From contig NZ_CP137573.1 in NCBI RefSeq assembly GCF_033343995.1, forward strand, positions 1,240,001 through 1,304,000: a stretch of DNA of 64,000 bases, given 5' to 3'. This document shows positions 47,827 to 56,490 of this stretch, piece by piece. A program made the translations under genes and the position numbers. Positions within the stretch are counted from its first letter, which is position 1. Each line of letters starts with the position of its first letter. The notes beneath the pieces were generated by a model. That model had not been told where the DNA came from. It ran no database searches and worked only from the letters and a program-made list of their open reading frames with translations. Source of the DNA: Streptomyces sp. HUAS YS2 (lineage in GTDB: Bacteria > Actinomycetota > Actinomycetes > Streptomycetales > Streptomycetaceae).

Positions 47827-49107
47827 CTACCCCTGCGTCGCTTCGTCCAAGGCCTGCTGGGCGATGTCTTCCAGCACGACCTGCGGGTCGGCGGACGGGG
47901 CGACGGCCTTGCCGATGTTCCGCTTGATGGTGTTGCTGACCTGCAGCCAGGACGGTTCGTTGACCGGGTAGAGCTGGGCAGTGCGCAGTGCGGTCAGGAA
48001 CTGCTCGGCGCCGTGGTCCGCCCCCGCGTCCTTGGAGGCCCGGGAGGCGGACACCGTCGAGGGCAACAGGTGGTAGCGCGCGGCGAACTCGATGAGGTTC
48101 TTGTCCTGGTAGACGAAGTCCAGGAACGAGGAGACCAGTTCGCGGTTGTCGTCGTGCTTGAACGCCATCATCCAGTCGGCCACTCCCACCGCCGGCGGGG
48201 TCTCCCCGTCGCTCAGCGTGTCCGACACCGGCATGCTCTGGGTGCCGACCTTCATGCCCTTCGCCCTCGCCTCGTGGAGAAGTGAGGGGTAGCCGTTGAC
48301 CATGCCGACCTCGCCGCGCAGGAAGGCGGCGAAGGCGTCCTCGCGGTTGAGTTCGGCCGGCGGGACCGGGCCGGTCAGGGCGGGCCCGACCAGGTTGTCC
48401 TTGATCCAGCGGAACGTCTGCGCGTTCTCCTGGGAAGCGATGTTGTAGCCGCCGGTGCCGTCCGTGTACCCCCCGCCGTTGCTCAGTTCCCAGATCAGGG
48501 CTTCGGCGTGCGCCTCCTCGGGACCGAGCGGCAGGGCGTACGGATAGAGCACGCCCTCCTTCTTCAGCGCCTTGGCCGCGCTCTTCAGGTCCGACCAGGT
48601 CCTCGGCGGCTTCGCTCCGGCCTTGTCGAAGAGCTCCTCGTTGTAGACGAGCAGCCGGCTGCTGGCCACGAAGGGCAGGCCGTAGAGGGCGTTGCCGACC
48701 GACCCCGCCTCTGCGAGCGGCGGCAGGAAGTTCGCCTCCGCCCTGACCGGCAGCAGCTCACTGGCGGCGTAGAGGCGGCCCTGCGCGGCGAAGTCGGAGT
48801 ACGCACCCATCAGGGCCACGTCCGGGGCGTTGTTCTCCTTGACCATGCGGGTGACCTCGCGGTCGACGTCGGCCCACGGGTAGAGCGTCACCTCAACCTT
48901 CTTGCCGGGGTGGGCGGCGGAGAAGGCGGCGGTCAGCTTGTCCCAGTACGCCTTGGAGCTCGTCGCCGTGCTGTCGCCGTACTCGGCGGCCACCAGGCGC
49001 AGCGTCGTCCCTCCGTCGCTCCCGGACAAGCCGCAGGCGGTGACGAGGGAGCCCAGTAGTCCGAGTGCGGCCACGGAGGCGGTCGCGCCGAAGAGTCTTG
49101 GTCGCAC
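47827..49107 (-). CDS. Sugar ABC-transporter solute-binding lipoprotein (orphan)
   Basis: The 426-residue protein has a signal with lipobox LVTACGLS (lipidated Cys near residue 25) and a family 1 extracellular binding-protein fold: TLYPWADVDREVTRMVKENN, PDVALMGAYSDFAAQGRLY, NALYGLPFVASSRLLVYNEE. Family members feed carbohydrate importers, but no permease or ATPase gene lies beside it. It may use a distant transporter. No other lipoprotein is nearby. ATG 49107 is the natural start. Confidence 0.92.
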   Translation of the reverse strand: MRPRLFGATASVAALGLLGSLVTACGLSGSDGGTTLRLVAAEYGDSTATSSKAYWDKLTAAFSAAHPGKKVEVTLYPWADVDREVTRMVKENNAPDVALMGAYSDFAAQGRLYAASELLPVRAEANFLPPLAEAGSVGNALYGLPFVASSRLLVYNEELFDKAGAKPPRTWSDLKSAAKALKKEGVLYPYALPLGPEEAHAEALIWELSNGGGYTDGTGGYNIASQENAQTFRWIKDNLVGPALTGPVPPAELNREDAFAAFLRGEVGMVNGYPSLLHEARAKGMKVGTQSMPVSDTLSDGETPPAVGVADWMMAFKHDDNRELVSSFLDFVYQDKNLIEFAARYHLLPSTVSASRASKDAGADHGAEQFLTALRTAQLYPVNEPSWLQVSNTIKRNIGKAVAPSADPQVVLEDIAQQALDEATQG

Positions 49108-49573
49108 GGTTGTTTCCTTTTGCTTTCCTTGGATGGTGCGTCCGGGATTCTCTCCTGGCCCGCGGGCAAATTGCGCCCCCTACCCGACGGTTGTGCCCTT
49201 GCTCCAAGTAGGCCGGTTCCCGCTGGTGTTTTCCGATATGCCGACGCTGATTCCGACGCGCGTAGAACCCTCCATGGCGTCGAAAGCGACTCCCGTCCGG
49301 AGCATTGACGAAAGAACGCGGCGCCCGCGGTGAGTGCCGCACCGCCGACGCACCCCCGGCGTCGCGCCCTGCGCCCGGGTGACCGGGCGGCGCGACCAGG
49401 CCCCGCCCGGCCGATCAGGTGGCCTCGCCCCATCCCCCGGCTCCGCCCACGCGCGCAGGGCCAGGTTGTACGTCGCCCGGGGATTCAGGAGCAGAACTCC
49501 ACCCGGCCGGGCTCCCAGCCCGGCACCTGGTCCAACGCCCGCAGCACCCGGTCGCGTCCCGTCCCGATCGACG
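49108..49573 (-). other. Gap containing a degenerate copy of the MBL-fold gene
   Basis: No intact gene. About 49424-49505 (minus strand) encodes GVLLLNPRATYNLALRAWAE, clearly related to GVLLPIHWGTFNLAPHPWAE in the intact gene that follows. It lacks the flanking domain. The left part (49108-49400) should carry the promoter of the solute-binding gene, but no clear element was seen. Confidence 0.6.
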
Positions 49574-50776
49574 TCACCGCTCGCCCGCGAGGTCGAGATC
49601 GTCACTGCGCGTCGCGACGACGACCTCCGCGGGCCGAGCGCTGCGCCACGGATGCGCGATCGGATGGGACACCCCGCGCCACCAGGGGTCGGTGGGCAGC
49701 TTGCCCGCGGGCTCGAAGGGCTGGCCGGGGCGCGGCAGGGCCACCGCCTGGGCCGCCTCCCCGGCCTCGTACTTCGTCCACTCCCCCGGCTCCGCCCACG
49801 GGTGCGGAGCCAGGTTGAAGGTGCCCCAGTGGATGGGCAGCAGGACGCCCGCCGGGGCGCCGCCCTGGAGGTCGAGGTGGGCGCGGACGCCCTCGGCCGG
49901 GGTCATGTGGATGTCCGGCCAGAACTCGGAGTACGCGCCGATCTGGATCATGGTCGCGTCGAAGGGGCCGTGCGCCGCGCCGATCTCCTGGAAGCCGGGG
50001 AAGTAGCCCGTGTCGCCGCTGTGGTAGATCCGGTGCTCGGGACCGGCGACCACCCAGGAGGCCCAGAGGGTGTGCTGCTGGTTGCGCAGGCCGCGGCCGC
50101 AGAAGTGGCGGGCCGGGGTCGCGGTGAGGGTCAGGTCGCCGATCTCCGTCGACTCGTTCCAGTCGAGCTCGCGCAGTCGGCCGGCCGACACGCCCCAGCG
50201 CTCCAGGTGGGCGCCGACGCCCAGCGGGACGACGAAGTACGTGTCGCTCGACGCCAGCGCCTTGATCGTCGGGAGGTCGAGATGGTCGTAGTGGTCGTGG
50301 GAGATCACCACCGCGTCGACCGGGCCCATCGCCGCGAGCGGCAGCGGGACCGGGTGCAGGCGCTTGGGGCCGACGAAGTCGAACGGGGAGCAGCGGTCGC
50401 CCCACACGGGGTCGAAGAGGATCCGGTGGCCGTCGATCTCGGCGAGCACGCTCGAATGGCCCATCCAGGTGAGCCGCAGCCCGGACACCGGGGGCTTGGC
50501 CAGGTCCGCCAGGGTGGTGGGGTGCACCGGGATCGTGCCCGTGGGGGCGCGGCGGACCCGCGCCTCCTTCTCGAAGTAGATCTTGGCCATCTCGACGGCC
50601 GTGGAGCCGGAGGGGCGGTGCTGCGCGGACACGGGGTTCTGGAACACGCCGTCCGCGAAGTTCGGCGAGCGGCGGATCCGTTCCATCCGCTCTCCCGCGG
50701 GGTCGGCGCCGAACGCCTCGGGCCGCAGCGAGCGCAGGCGGGCACGCAGGGAAGGAGCGGAGTCAGCGCCGGCCAC
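49574..50776 (-). CDS. Metallo-beta-lactamase-fold hydrolase (NAPE-PLD/UlaG-like)
   Basis: The 400-residue protein has the MBL metal motif VVISHDHYDHLDLPT (HxHxDH) near residue 165, a later His in ATPARHFCGRGL, Asp in YHSGDTGYFPGF, and terminal His in LLPIHWGTFNLAP. TWMGHSSVLAEIDGHRILFD starts the fold. Length and motif order fit the group that includes NAPE-phospholipase D and bacterial relatives. Substrate is unknown. GTG 50776 is chosen because AGGAGG lies 6 bases upstream; ATG 50803 is nine codons earlier. Partial copies of its 3' end lie at 46.7 and 49.4 kb. Confidence 0.9.
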   Translation of the reverse strand: MAGADSAPSLRARLRSLRPEAFGADPAGERMERIRRSPNFADGVFQNPVSAQHRPSGSTAVEMAKIYFEKEARVRRAPTGTIPVHPTTLADLAKPPVSGLRLTWMGHSSVLAEIDGHRILFDPVWGDRCSPFDFVGPKRLHPVPLPLAAMGPVDAVVISHDHYDHLDLPTIKALASSDTYFVVPLGVGAHLERWGVSAGRLRELDWNESTEIGDLTLTATPARHFCGRGLRNQQHTLWASWVVAGPEHRIYHSGDTGYFPGFQEIGAAHGPFDATMIQIGAYSEFWPDIHMTPAEGVRAHLDLQGGAPAGVLLPIHWGTFNLAPHPWAEPGEWTKYEAGEAAQAVALPRPGQPFEPAGKLPTDPWWRGVSHPIAHPWRSARPAEVVVATRSDDLDLAGER

Positions 50777-51088
50777 GGCACCTCCTGGGTCTCGGGATTC
50801 CATTATGAACGGGTGGTACGAGAACGCGGCCCGGGCGGCGTGAACCGAGTGGACCGCTACCAGGGCAAGGCCGCAGGGGTCGGAAGAATTCCGCGGCCCG
50901 GTTCCACCGGCGGTTCCGCCGCCGATGCCCACGCCGCCCCACACGGCGCCGAAATATCCCTCATACCCTTCTGACCTGCTGGTTCTCCCCTTCTCAACGG
51001 CCGCCGCGACCCCCTCCGCCGTTTGACAGACCCCCGCGCCGTCTCGAATACTGAACCAGCATTCAGTAAGCCCCGAGGAGCACTTTTC
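50777..51088. other. Divergent promoter region, MBL gene and dehydrogenase
   Basis: No gene is supported. The right part holds the promoter and operator of the dehydrogenase (51023-51068). The left part should hold the promoter of the MBL-fold gene, but no clear -35/-10 pair was seen. Confidence 0.5.
51023..51068 (+). promoter_or_regulatory. Promoter and operator of the amino-acid dehydrogenase gene
   Basis: TTGACA (51023-51028), an 18-bp spacer and AATACT (51047-51052). The perfect inverted repeat TACTGAA-ccagca-TTCAGTA (51049-51068) overlaps the -10 and start point. A repressor dimer there would block initiation, and the TetR gene after this one is a candidate. Confidence 0.7.
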
Positions 51089-52267
51089 ATGAGCAGCGCC
51101 CCCCTCCTGTCCGTCGACTGGACCGATCACGTCACCGGTCGCCGCGGGCACCTGGTGGTGGACCGGCTGGTACGCGGTGTGGCCAGCGGCGGCCTGCGCA
51201 TGCGGCCCGGCTGCACGCGCGCCGAGGTCGCCGGGCTCGCCCGCGGCATGACGATGAAGGAAGCCCTGCACTACGACCCCGAGGCGCGGTACGTCCCGCT
51301 GGGCGGCGCCAAGGGCGGCATCGACTGCGACCCGCGCGACCCCGACGCGTACGGGGTGCTGGTCCGCTACCTCCTGGCCATGCGTCCGTTCGTCGAGCGC
51401 TTCTGGACCACCGGCGAGGACCTCGGGCTCACCCAGGACCTCGTCGACCGCGCCGCGGCCGAGGCCGGGCTCGTCTCGTCCGTCCAGGCGGTCTTCCCGC
51501 TGCTCGACGACGAGGCCGAGGCCCGGCAGCGGCTCGCCGACGCCTTCGCCGTCGAGGTCGACGGCATCGGCCTGGACGCGCTCGTCGGCGGCTGCGGCGT
51601 CGCCGAGTCCGTGCTCGCCGTGCTGGACCGGGCCGGCGAGCCGTACGCGGGGGCCCGGGTGGCACTCCAGGGCTTCGGCACGATGGGCGGGGCGACCGCC
51701 CTGTTCCTCGACCGGGCCGGGCTGCGGATCACCGCGGTGGCCGACGAGCGCGGCACCATCGTCAATCCGGCGGGGCTCGACGTGCCCGCGCTGCTCGCGG
51801 CACGCGACGCGTACGGCACCGTGAACCGCGGCGCGCTGCGGCCCGGCGACCGCGAGGAGGCCGGGTACGCCTGGCTCTCGGCGGACGTCGACGTGCTCGT
51901 TCCGGCGGCGGTCTCGTACGCCGTGGACGCCGGGAACCAGGCATGGATCACGGCCCGCTGGATCGTCGAGGCGGCGAACATGCCGGTGCTCCCCGAGGCC
52001 GAGGAGTTGCTCACCGCCCGCGGCGTCACCGTCCTGCCCGACGTGGTGGTCAACTCCGGTACCAACGCCTGGTGGTGGTGGACGATCTTCGGGGACGTAC
52101 GGGCCGACGCGGACGAGGCGTTCGCGTACACCCGGAAGTCGCTGCGGGAGCTCGTCGGGGACATGCTGGACCGGGCCGACAAGGACGGCACCACGCCCCG
52201 CGCGGCGGCCCACGCACTGGCCGAGGACCGGATGGCGGCGATCGCCGAGCGGTACGGCTGGTACTGA
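51089..52267 (+). CDS. Glu/Leu/Phe/Val-type amino-acid dehydrogenase
   Basis: The 392-residue NAD(P)-dependent oxidative deaminase has VPLGGAKGGIDCDPRD (catalytic Lys region) near residue 75 and the nucleotide motif ALQGFGTMGGATALF near 195. PDVVVNSGTNAWWWW is near the C-terminus. The enzyme could use glutamate, leucine, phenylalanine or valine. ATG 51089 has GAGGAG 8 bases upstream. Control by a repressor at the perfect 20-bp palindrome is likely, and TetR follows 56 bases downstream. Confidence 0.9.
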   Translation: MSSAPLLSVDWTDHVTGRRGHLVVDRLVRGVASGGLRMRPGCTRAEVAGLARGMTMKEALHYDPEARYVPLGGAKGGIDCDPRDPDAYGVLVRYLLAMRPFVERFWTTGEDLGLTQDLVDRAAAEAGLVSSVQAVFPLLDDEAEARQRLADAFAVEVDGIGLDALVGGCGVAESVLAVLDRAGEPYAGARVALQGFGTMGGATALFLDRAGLRITAVADERGTIVNPAGLDVPALLAARDAYGTVNRGALRPGDREEAGYAWLSADVDVLVPAAVSYAVDAGNQAWITARWIVEAANMPVLPEAEELLTARGVTVLPDVVVNSGTNAWWWWTIFGDVRADADEAFAYTRKSLRELVGDMLDRADKDGTTPRAAAHALAEDRMAAIAERYGWY

Positions 52268-52289
52268 TCTGCCGCCGTCGTCGGATGAT

Positions 52290-52304
52290 CATGACCGTGT
52301 CATG
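52290..52304 (+). promoter_or_regulatory. Palindrome before the TetR gene
   Basis: CATGAC-cgt-GTCATG, a perfect inverted repeat, lies upstream of TAAGGT (52312-52317), itself 6 nt before the GTG at 52324. The TetR message may therefore be leaderless and autoregulated. The palindrome differs in sequence from the one upstream of the dehydrogenase. Confidence 0.55.
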
Positions 52305-52323
52305 TGCTGTGTAAGGTGGCGGC

Positions 52324-52932
52324 GTGGCAAGAGTGCGGTTGAACGTGGCGGAGCGGCGTGAGGAACTGCTGCGGGCCGCCGTCACCCAGATCGAGGCGCG
52401 GGGCGTCACCGCCGTGCGGATCGCGGACGTCGCCGCCGATCTCGGCGTGAGCAACGCTCTGGTGCTGTACCACTTCACCACCAAGGAGAAGCTGGTCGCG
52501 GAGGCGTTCGCGTACGCCGCCGAGAGCGACCTGGCCCACCTGCGCAAACTCCTGGGCCGACGCACCTCCGCCGTACGGCGGCTGCGCGCGGCCGTCCGCT
52601 GGTACGCCCCCACCGGGCAGGCCAAGGGCTGGCGGCTGTGGATCGAGGGCTGGGCGGTGTCCCTGCGCGAGCCGGCACTGCGCGAGGTCGCGGGCGACCT
52701 GGACCAGCAGTGGAAAGCCGAGCTGACCGCGGTGATCGCTCAGGGCGCCGCGGCCGGCGAGTTCCCGTGCCCGGACCCGGCCGCCGCGGCGTGGCGGCTG
52801 ACCGCGTTCCTCGACGGACTCGCCGTGCAGATGACCTCCTACAGCGGCTCGCTCTCCCGCGCCGCCATGCTGGAGTGGGCCGACGCAGCGCTCGCCCGCG
52901 AACTGGGCCTGCCCGCCGACCATCCCGGCTGA
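52324..52932 (+). CDS. TetR-family regulator
   Basis: The 202-residue regulator has an N-terminal helix-turn-helix (AVRIADVAADLGVSNALVLYHF) and a helical ligand domain (WIEGWAVSLREPALREVA). It may repress the upstream dehydrogenase and itself. GTG 52324 lies close to a -10-like TAAGGT and could be a leaderless start. It converges on the ArsR gene with 27 bases between stops. Confidence 0.9.
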   Translation: MARVRLNVAERREELLRAAVTQIEARGVTAVRIADVAADLGVSNALVLYHFTTKEKLVAEAFAYAAESDLAHLRKLLGRRTSAVRRLRAAVRWYAPTGQAKGWRLWIEGWAVSLREPALREVAGDLDQQWKAELTAVIAQGAAAGEFPCPDPAAAAWRLTAFLDGLAVQMTSYSGSLSRAAMLEWADAALARELGLPADHPG

Positions 52933-52959
52933 TCCTGTCCTTCGGGACGTGACGTGACG

Positions 52960-53958
52960 TCAGGCGGTGGCGGCTTGGAGGAGGGTTTCGGCTGCGGTGG
53001 TGCGGGCGTAGAGGACGGAGCGGCCGGCGCGGTGGGCGCTGACCAGGCCCGCGTCGCGTAGCGCGGTGAGGTACTGGGACACCCCTGCGGGGGAGAGTCC
53101 GGTGCGGTGGGCCAGCTGTGTGGTGGAGGCCGGCATCTCCAACTCGGTCAGCAGCAGGGTCCGCGAGCGGCCCAGTACGGCGGAGAGAGAGTCGGTCCCG
53201 GTTACCGGGCGCGGCCTCCACAGCGTGCCTATCCCGCGCGCCGGATAGGCGAGTTGAGGTGGGTCCGGCAGCGTCGTCCGGGTGCGCAGTCCCGGTCCGG
53301 TGAAGGCCGAGGGGATCAGCAGCAGTCCTGTTCCTGCCGTCGTGCGGGTCAGTGGCTGCTTTCGGCGAGCCATCCGTAGCGCGTTGCCGTCCCAGCTCAG
53401 GGACGTGTGCAGGTCGTTGAGGAGGTGGCCGGTGCCGTGCTCGGCGGCCATGCGGGCCCGGTGGAGGATGTCTGCGTCCAGAACCGCCCGGATGCGTGCC
53501 CAGTAGGGGGCGAGTGCCAGCTCCCAGTACGTTTCGAGCTCTTCCACGACCTTGGCAAGGAGGCCCTGCGGGTCGTTGTGCAGCGTCCGCAGCCGGGGGC
53601 CGATCTTCCCCTGATGGCGGGCCAGGTGGTCGAGGTCCTGGCGCACCCGGTCGGCGGGCGAGGCCCGGATCGCGTCCCGCTCCGCCGCCGGGGTGGGGGC
53701 GGGTCCGGCGGGGGCCGGGTTGAGGAAGTCGGGGATGTAGCCGCCGGTGGGCGGGATCAGCTCGCAGAGCCAGCCCCGGTCCAGCCCGGCGGCCACCATA
53801 CGCGGGCGTACCTGATCGGCCCAGGGCCGGTGGACCGGATGCGTGGTGCCGGACCTCAGCAGACGGAAGCTGGGTGCGACCTCCCACATCGGGGAGACGG
53901 CGAACCGCAACTGCGCCAGATCGCTCGTCGAGAACGCCAGCTCTGCCAGGACGACCAC
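52960..53958 (-). CDS. ArsR-type winged-helix regulator with long N-terminal domain
   Basis: The 332-residue protein places the DNA-binding domain at the C-terminus: LLLTELEMPASTTQLAHRTG followed by LSPAGVSQYLTALRDAGLV, typical ArsR helices, near residues 265-305. The preceding 250 residues (AELAFSTSDLAQLRFAVSP onward) form a domain common in Streptomyces regulators annotated as DUF5937. GTG 53958 follows GAGGA with almost no spacing, so start assignment is only fair. It is divergent from the aldo-keto reductase, with a palindromic site between them. Confidence 0.85.
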   Translation of the reverse strand: MVVLAELAFSTSDLAQLRFAVSPMWEVAPSFRLLRSGTTHPVHRPWADQVRPRMVAAGLDRGWLCELIPPTGGYIPDFLNPAPAGPAPTPAAERDAIRASPADRVRQDLDHLARHQGKIGPRLRTLHNDPQGLLAKVVEELETYWELALAPYWARIRAVLDADILHRARMAAEHGTGHLLNDLHTSLSWDGNALRMARRKQPLTRTTAGTGLLLIPSAFTGPGLRTRTTLPDPPQLAYPARGIGTLWRPRPVTGTDSLSAVLGRSRTLLLTELEMPASTTQLAHRTGLSPAGVSQYLTALRDAGLVSAHRAGRSVLYARTTAAETLLQAATA

Positions 53959-53967
53959 TCCTCGACG

Positions 53968-53987
53968 GATTCAGGCATGTATGAATC
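53968..53987. promoter_or_regulatory. Operator candidate between arsR-type and aldo-keto reductase genes
   Basis: GATTCA-ggcatgta-TGAATC is a perfect 6-bp inverted repeat with an 8-bp spacer, 10 bases upstream of the ArsR start and about 40 bases before the reductase. Its shape matches ArsR-type operators. Confidence 0.65.
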
Positions 53988-54025
53988 AATGGCGGACCAA
54001 TCTACCGTGCGGAGATCATCCCGCC

Positions 54026-54934
54026 ATGACCTCACAGACGATCACCGCGGCGGCATCGGGTACCTGGAAGCTCGGCGACCTGACGGTCAACCGGATCGGT
54101 TTCGGCGCGATGCGCCTGCCGCAGCACGGCGAGGCGTTCGCGGCCGATGCCGTCCCGCGCGACCGCGACCAGGCGATCGGTGTGCTGCGCCGGACGGTCG
54201 AGCTCGGCGTGAACCACATCGACACCGCCGCGTTCTACTTCTCGTCGTTGCGCTCCGCCAACGAACTGATCAACCAGGCGCTGGCCCCCTACCCGGACGA
54301 CCTCGTCATCGCCACCAAGGTCGGACCGGGCCGCGACCCCTCGGGCCGGTGGCTGCCGCATGCCACCCCCGAGCAACTGCGGGGCCAGGTCGAGGAGAAC
54401 CTGCGCCAGCTCGGCCGCGACCACCTCGACGTGGTGAACCTGCGCATCGTCGGCACCGACTCCATCGCCGAACGCTTCGGCGCGCTCGCCGAACTGCGTG
54501 AGGCCGGACTCATCCGTCACCTGGGCCTGTCCAACGTCCGCCCCCACCACCTCGCCGAGGCCCGGACCATCGCACCGGTGGTCTGTGTCCAGAACATGTA
54601 CGGCATCGGCGCGTCGCCCGAGCACAAGGAGTTCCTGCACCTGTGCGGTGAACAACGCATCGCGTTCGTGCCGTTCTACTCGATCGCCGGCACCGGACGC
54701 ACCGCCGGCGCGACCACCGACCAAAGCCCGGAGGTGCACGCCGTCGCCCACGCCCGCGGCGTGAGCGCGGCCCAGATCCGACTGGCGTGGACACTCCACC
54801 AGGGCCCTCACGTCCTGGCCATCCCCGGCACCGGCGACCTCGACCACCTCGCCCAGAACGTGGCCGTCGGCTCATTGCGCCTGTCGGAGGAAGAACTCGC
54901 CGTCCTGGACTCCCTCCACCACGAGACGGCATGA
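54026..54934 (+). CDS. Aldo-keto reductase
   Basis: The 302-residue NADPH-dependent reductase has GFGAMRLPQ near residue 20 and the catalytic Asp/Tyr region HIDTAAFYF, where Tyr is in place. It continues ATKVGPGRD, HLDVVNLRIVG, HLGLSNVRPHH, and IAGTGRTAGATTD at the cofactor end. It could reduce aldehydes or ketones. Control by the divergent ArsR protein through the GATTCA/TGAATC site is likely. ATG 54026 is the family start. Confidence 0.9.
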   Translation: MTSQTITAAASGTWKLGDLTVNRIGFGAMRLPQHGEAFAADAVPRDRDQAIGVLRRTVELGVNHIDTAAFYFSSLRSANELINQALAPYPDDLVIATKVGPGRDPSGRWLPHATPEQLRGQVEENLRQLGRDHLDVVNLRIVGTDSIAERFGALAELREAGLIRHLGLSNVRPHHLAEARTIAPVVCVQNMYGIGASPEHKEFLHLCGEQRIAFVPFYSIAGTGRTAGATTDQSPEVHAVAHARGVSAAQIRLAWTLHQGPHVLAIPGTGDLDHLAQNVAVGSLRLSEEELAVLDSLHHETA

Positions 54935-55088
54935 GCAAGGCCCACACCTGGCGGGGCCGGGTTCGCCGTTGCGTCAGACACCGCCCGGACGAGTTTTGCG
55001 GATCGATGTCGAGCCGCGGCCGTCCGCTCCGACCGGAGGGTGACGGCGCCGCAGGGGCACCGCCCGAGCAAGGGAAACGGTCGACATC

Positions 55089-55649
55089 ATGGGCAAGCTG
55101 ATCCACCTCGTGCACCAGTCCCTCGACGGCTTCATCGAGGGCCCCCAGGGCGAGTTCGACTGGCCCGCGATGGGACCGCAGCTCTCCGCGTACTCCCAGG
55201 ACCTCACCCCCGAGGGCACGCTCTTCCTGTACGGCCGCAAGGTGTGGGACCTGATGGCCGGCTTCTGGCCGAACGCCGAGCAGTACTCCGACGACCCCCA
55301 CGACCTCGCGTTCGCCCCGGTCTGGCGCAAGGCGCCCAAGGTGGTGGTCTCGCGCACCCTGGGAACGGCAGACCACAACACGCGGGTGATCTCCGTGAAC
55401 GCCGCAGAGGAGATCGCCGCCCTGAAGGCCGCCGGCCATGACCTGGTCCTCTTCGGCGGCTCGGAGCTGGCCGCCCATCTCACCGAGCGCCGCGTGATCG
55501 ACGAGTACCACGTCGTCGTCCACCCCGTCGTCCTCGGCGGGGGCCGGCCGACCTTCCCACCGAGCCTCCCCCGCACCGAACTGACCCTGCTCGAGACCCG
55601 TACCTTCGACGGCCGCTCGGTCCTCCTCCGCCATGGCCTGAACTCCTGA
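55089..55649 (+). CDS. Dihydrofolate-reductase/RibD-C family protein
   Basis: The 186-residue protein has the RibD C-terminal/DHFR-like fold: KLIHLVHQSLDGFIEGPQGE at the start, LFLYGRKVWDLMAGFWP near residue 50, and LVLFGGSELAAHL plus VVVHPVVLGGGRPTF near the C-terminus. Members are mostly NADPH-dependent reductases of unknown substrate. AAGGGA upstream supports ATG 55089. Confidence 0.88.
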   Translation: MGKLIHLVHQSLDGFIEGPQGEFDWPAMGPQLSAYSQDLTPEGTLFLYGRKVWDLMAGFWPNAEQYSDDPHDLAFAPVWRKAPKVVVSRTLGTADHNTRVISVNAAEEIAALKAAGHDLVLFGGSELAAHLTERRVIDEYHVVVHPVVLGGGRPTFPPSLPRTELTLLETRTFDGRSVLLRHGLNS

Positions 55650-55706
55650 GAGCCGCCTGTCCTGTAAATGATCTTCTGGCTGCCTCTGACATGGAGGGCC
55701 GTGCAG

Positions 55707-56330
55707 TCAGCTGCCGCTCAGCGGAGACGCCCACGCGGGATCGTGACGGGATCTCCTGGTGAGGTGAGTCAGCAGGTGCTCCGCCGCGATGGAGGCAGTG
55801 TCTTGTGGCGCGCCGACCACGGTCAGGGCGGTGACAAGCCTTGCCGATGCCGATTCCGGAATGTCCGGGTCGGTGAGGAGTGGAAGCAGCAGCAGGAGGC
55901 GGATGGCCGTGTCCTGTGCACCTTCGGCCGCAAGAGACGGGTTGTCGGCGATCCGGACCAGTTCGAGCCATGTCAGCCCCGTGCCCGAGAAGTCGCCGTC
56001 CCAGCCGGCGATCTGCTCGACGTAGCTTCTGCCGGGGTGGGTGAGGAGGTAGTCGGTGCCGTAGTCGCCGTCCAGATTGCGGTAGATCACCACGGCGCCA
56101 GGGCCGTTCTCTGCCGGCACCCTGAACACTGGCCAGCGCTCAGGATCGAAGAGAACCTCGGACATGGCATCGGCATCGGCACCGTCCTCACCGAACCACT
56201 CCGGAACCGGAGGCTCGGCACACCCTCCGTCGCTACACAGCGTCAAGAGGTAGTTCGACCAGAAGCCCGGGTGGACCAGCAGTGACTCGCCCGGCACCAA
56301 CGGGCCGACGTCATATCCCTTGATCAGCAC
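55707..56330 (-). CDS. Uncharacterised 207-residue protein
   Basis: I do not recognise this protein. It is acidic and Trp/Tyr-rich in the first 130 residues (PEWFGEDGADADAMSEV, then DGDYGTDYLLTHPG), without signal or membrane segment. A Leu/Ala-rich helical C-terminus contains AIRLLLLLPLLTDPDIPES. GTG 56330 overlaps the stop of a TetR fragment on the same strand. Confidence 0.6.
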   Translation of the reverse strand: MLIKGYDVGPLVPGESLLVHPGFWSNYLLTLCSDGGCAEPPVPEWFGEDGADADAMSEVLFDPERWPVFRVPAENGPGAVVIYRNLDGDYGTDYLLTHPGRSYVEQIAGWDGDFSGTGLTWLELVRIADNPSLAAEGAQDTAIRLLLLLPLLTDPDIPESASARLVTALTVVGAPQDTASIAAEHLLTHLTRRSRHDPAWASPLSGS

Positions 56331-56490
56331 CTCTCGATCCTGTCACCAGCCACTGACACGGTCGGACCCGGGACTGGCAACGGGCGCCGCCCAATCACCT
56401 CGGCGGACCGGTTCCGCGCGAGTTTGGCGACCACGGCGTCGAGGACCCGGTCCAGGCCGGTCGCGAAGGATGTCTCGGCGTGACGGCGCA
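56324..56490 (-). pseudogene. C-terminal fragment of a TetR regulator
   Basis: Minus-strand reading gives ETSFATGLDRVLDAVVAKLA, a pattern of the TetR C-terminal ligand domain. The sequence then runs on to a TGA at 56324-56326 at the neighbouring gene start. No helix-turn-helix precedes it, so only about 55 codons remain. It is divergent from a monooxygenase fragment, as in many TetR-controlled FAD-monooxygenase pairs, and both lack their N-termini. Confidence 0.7.
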
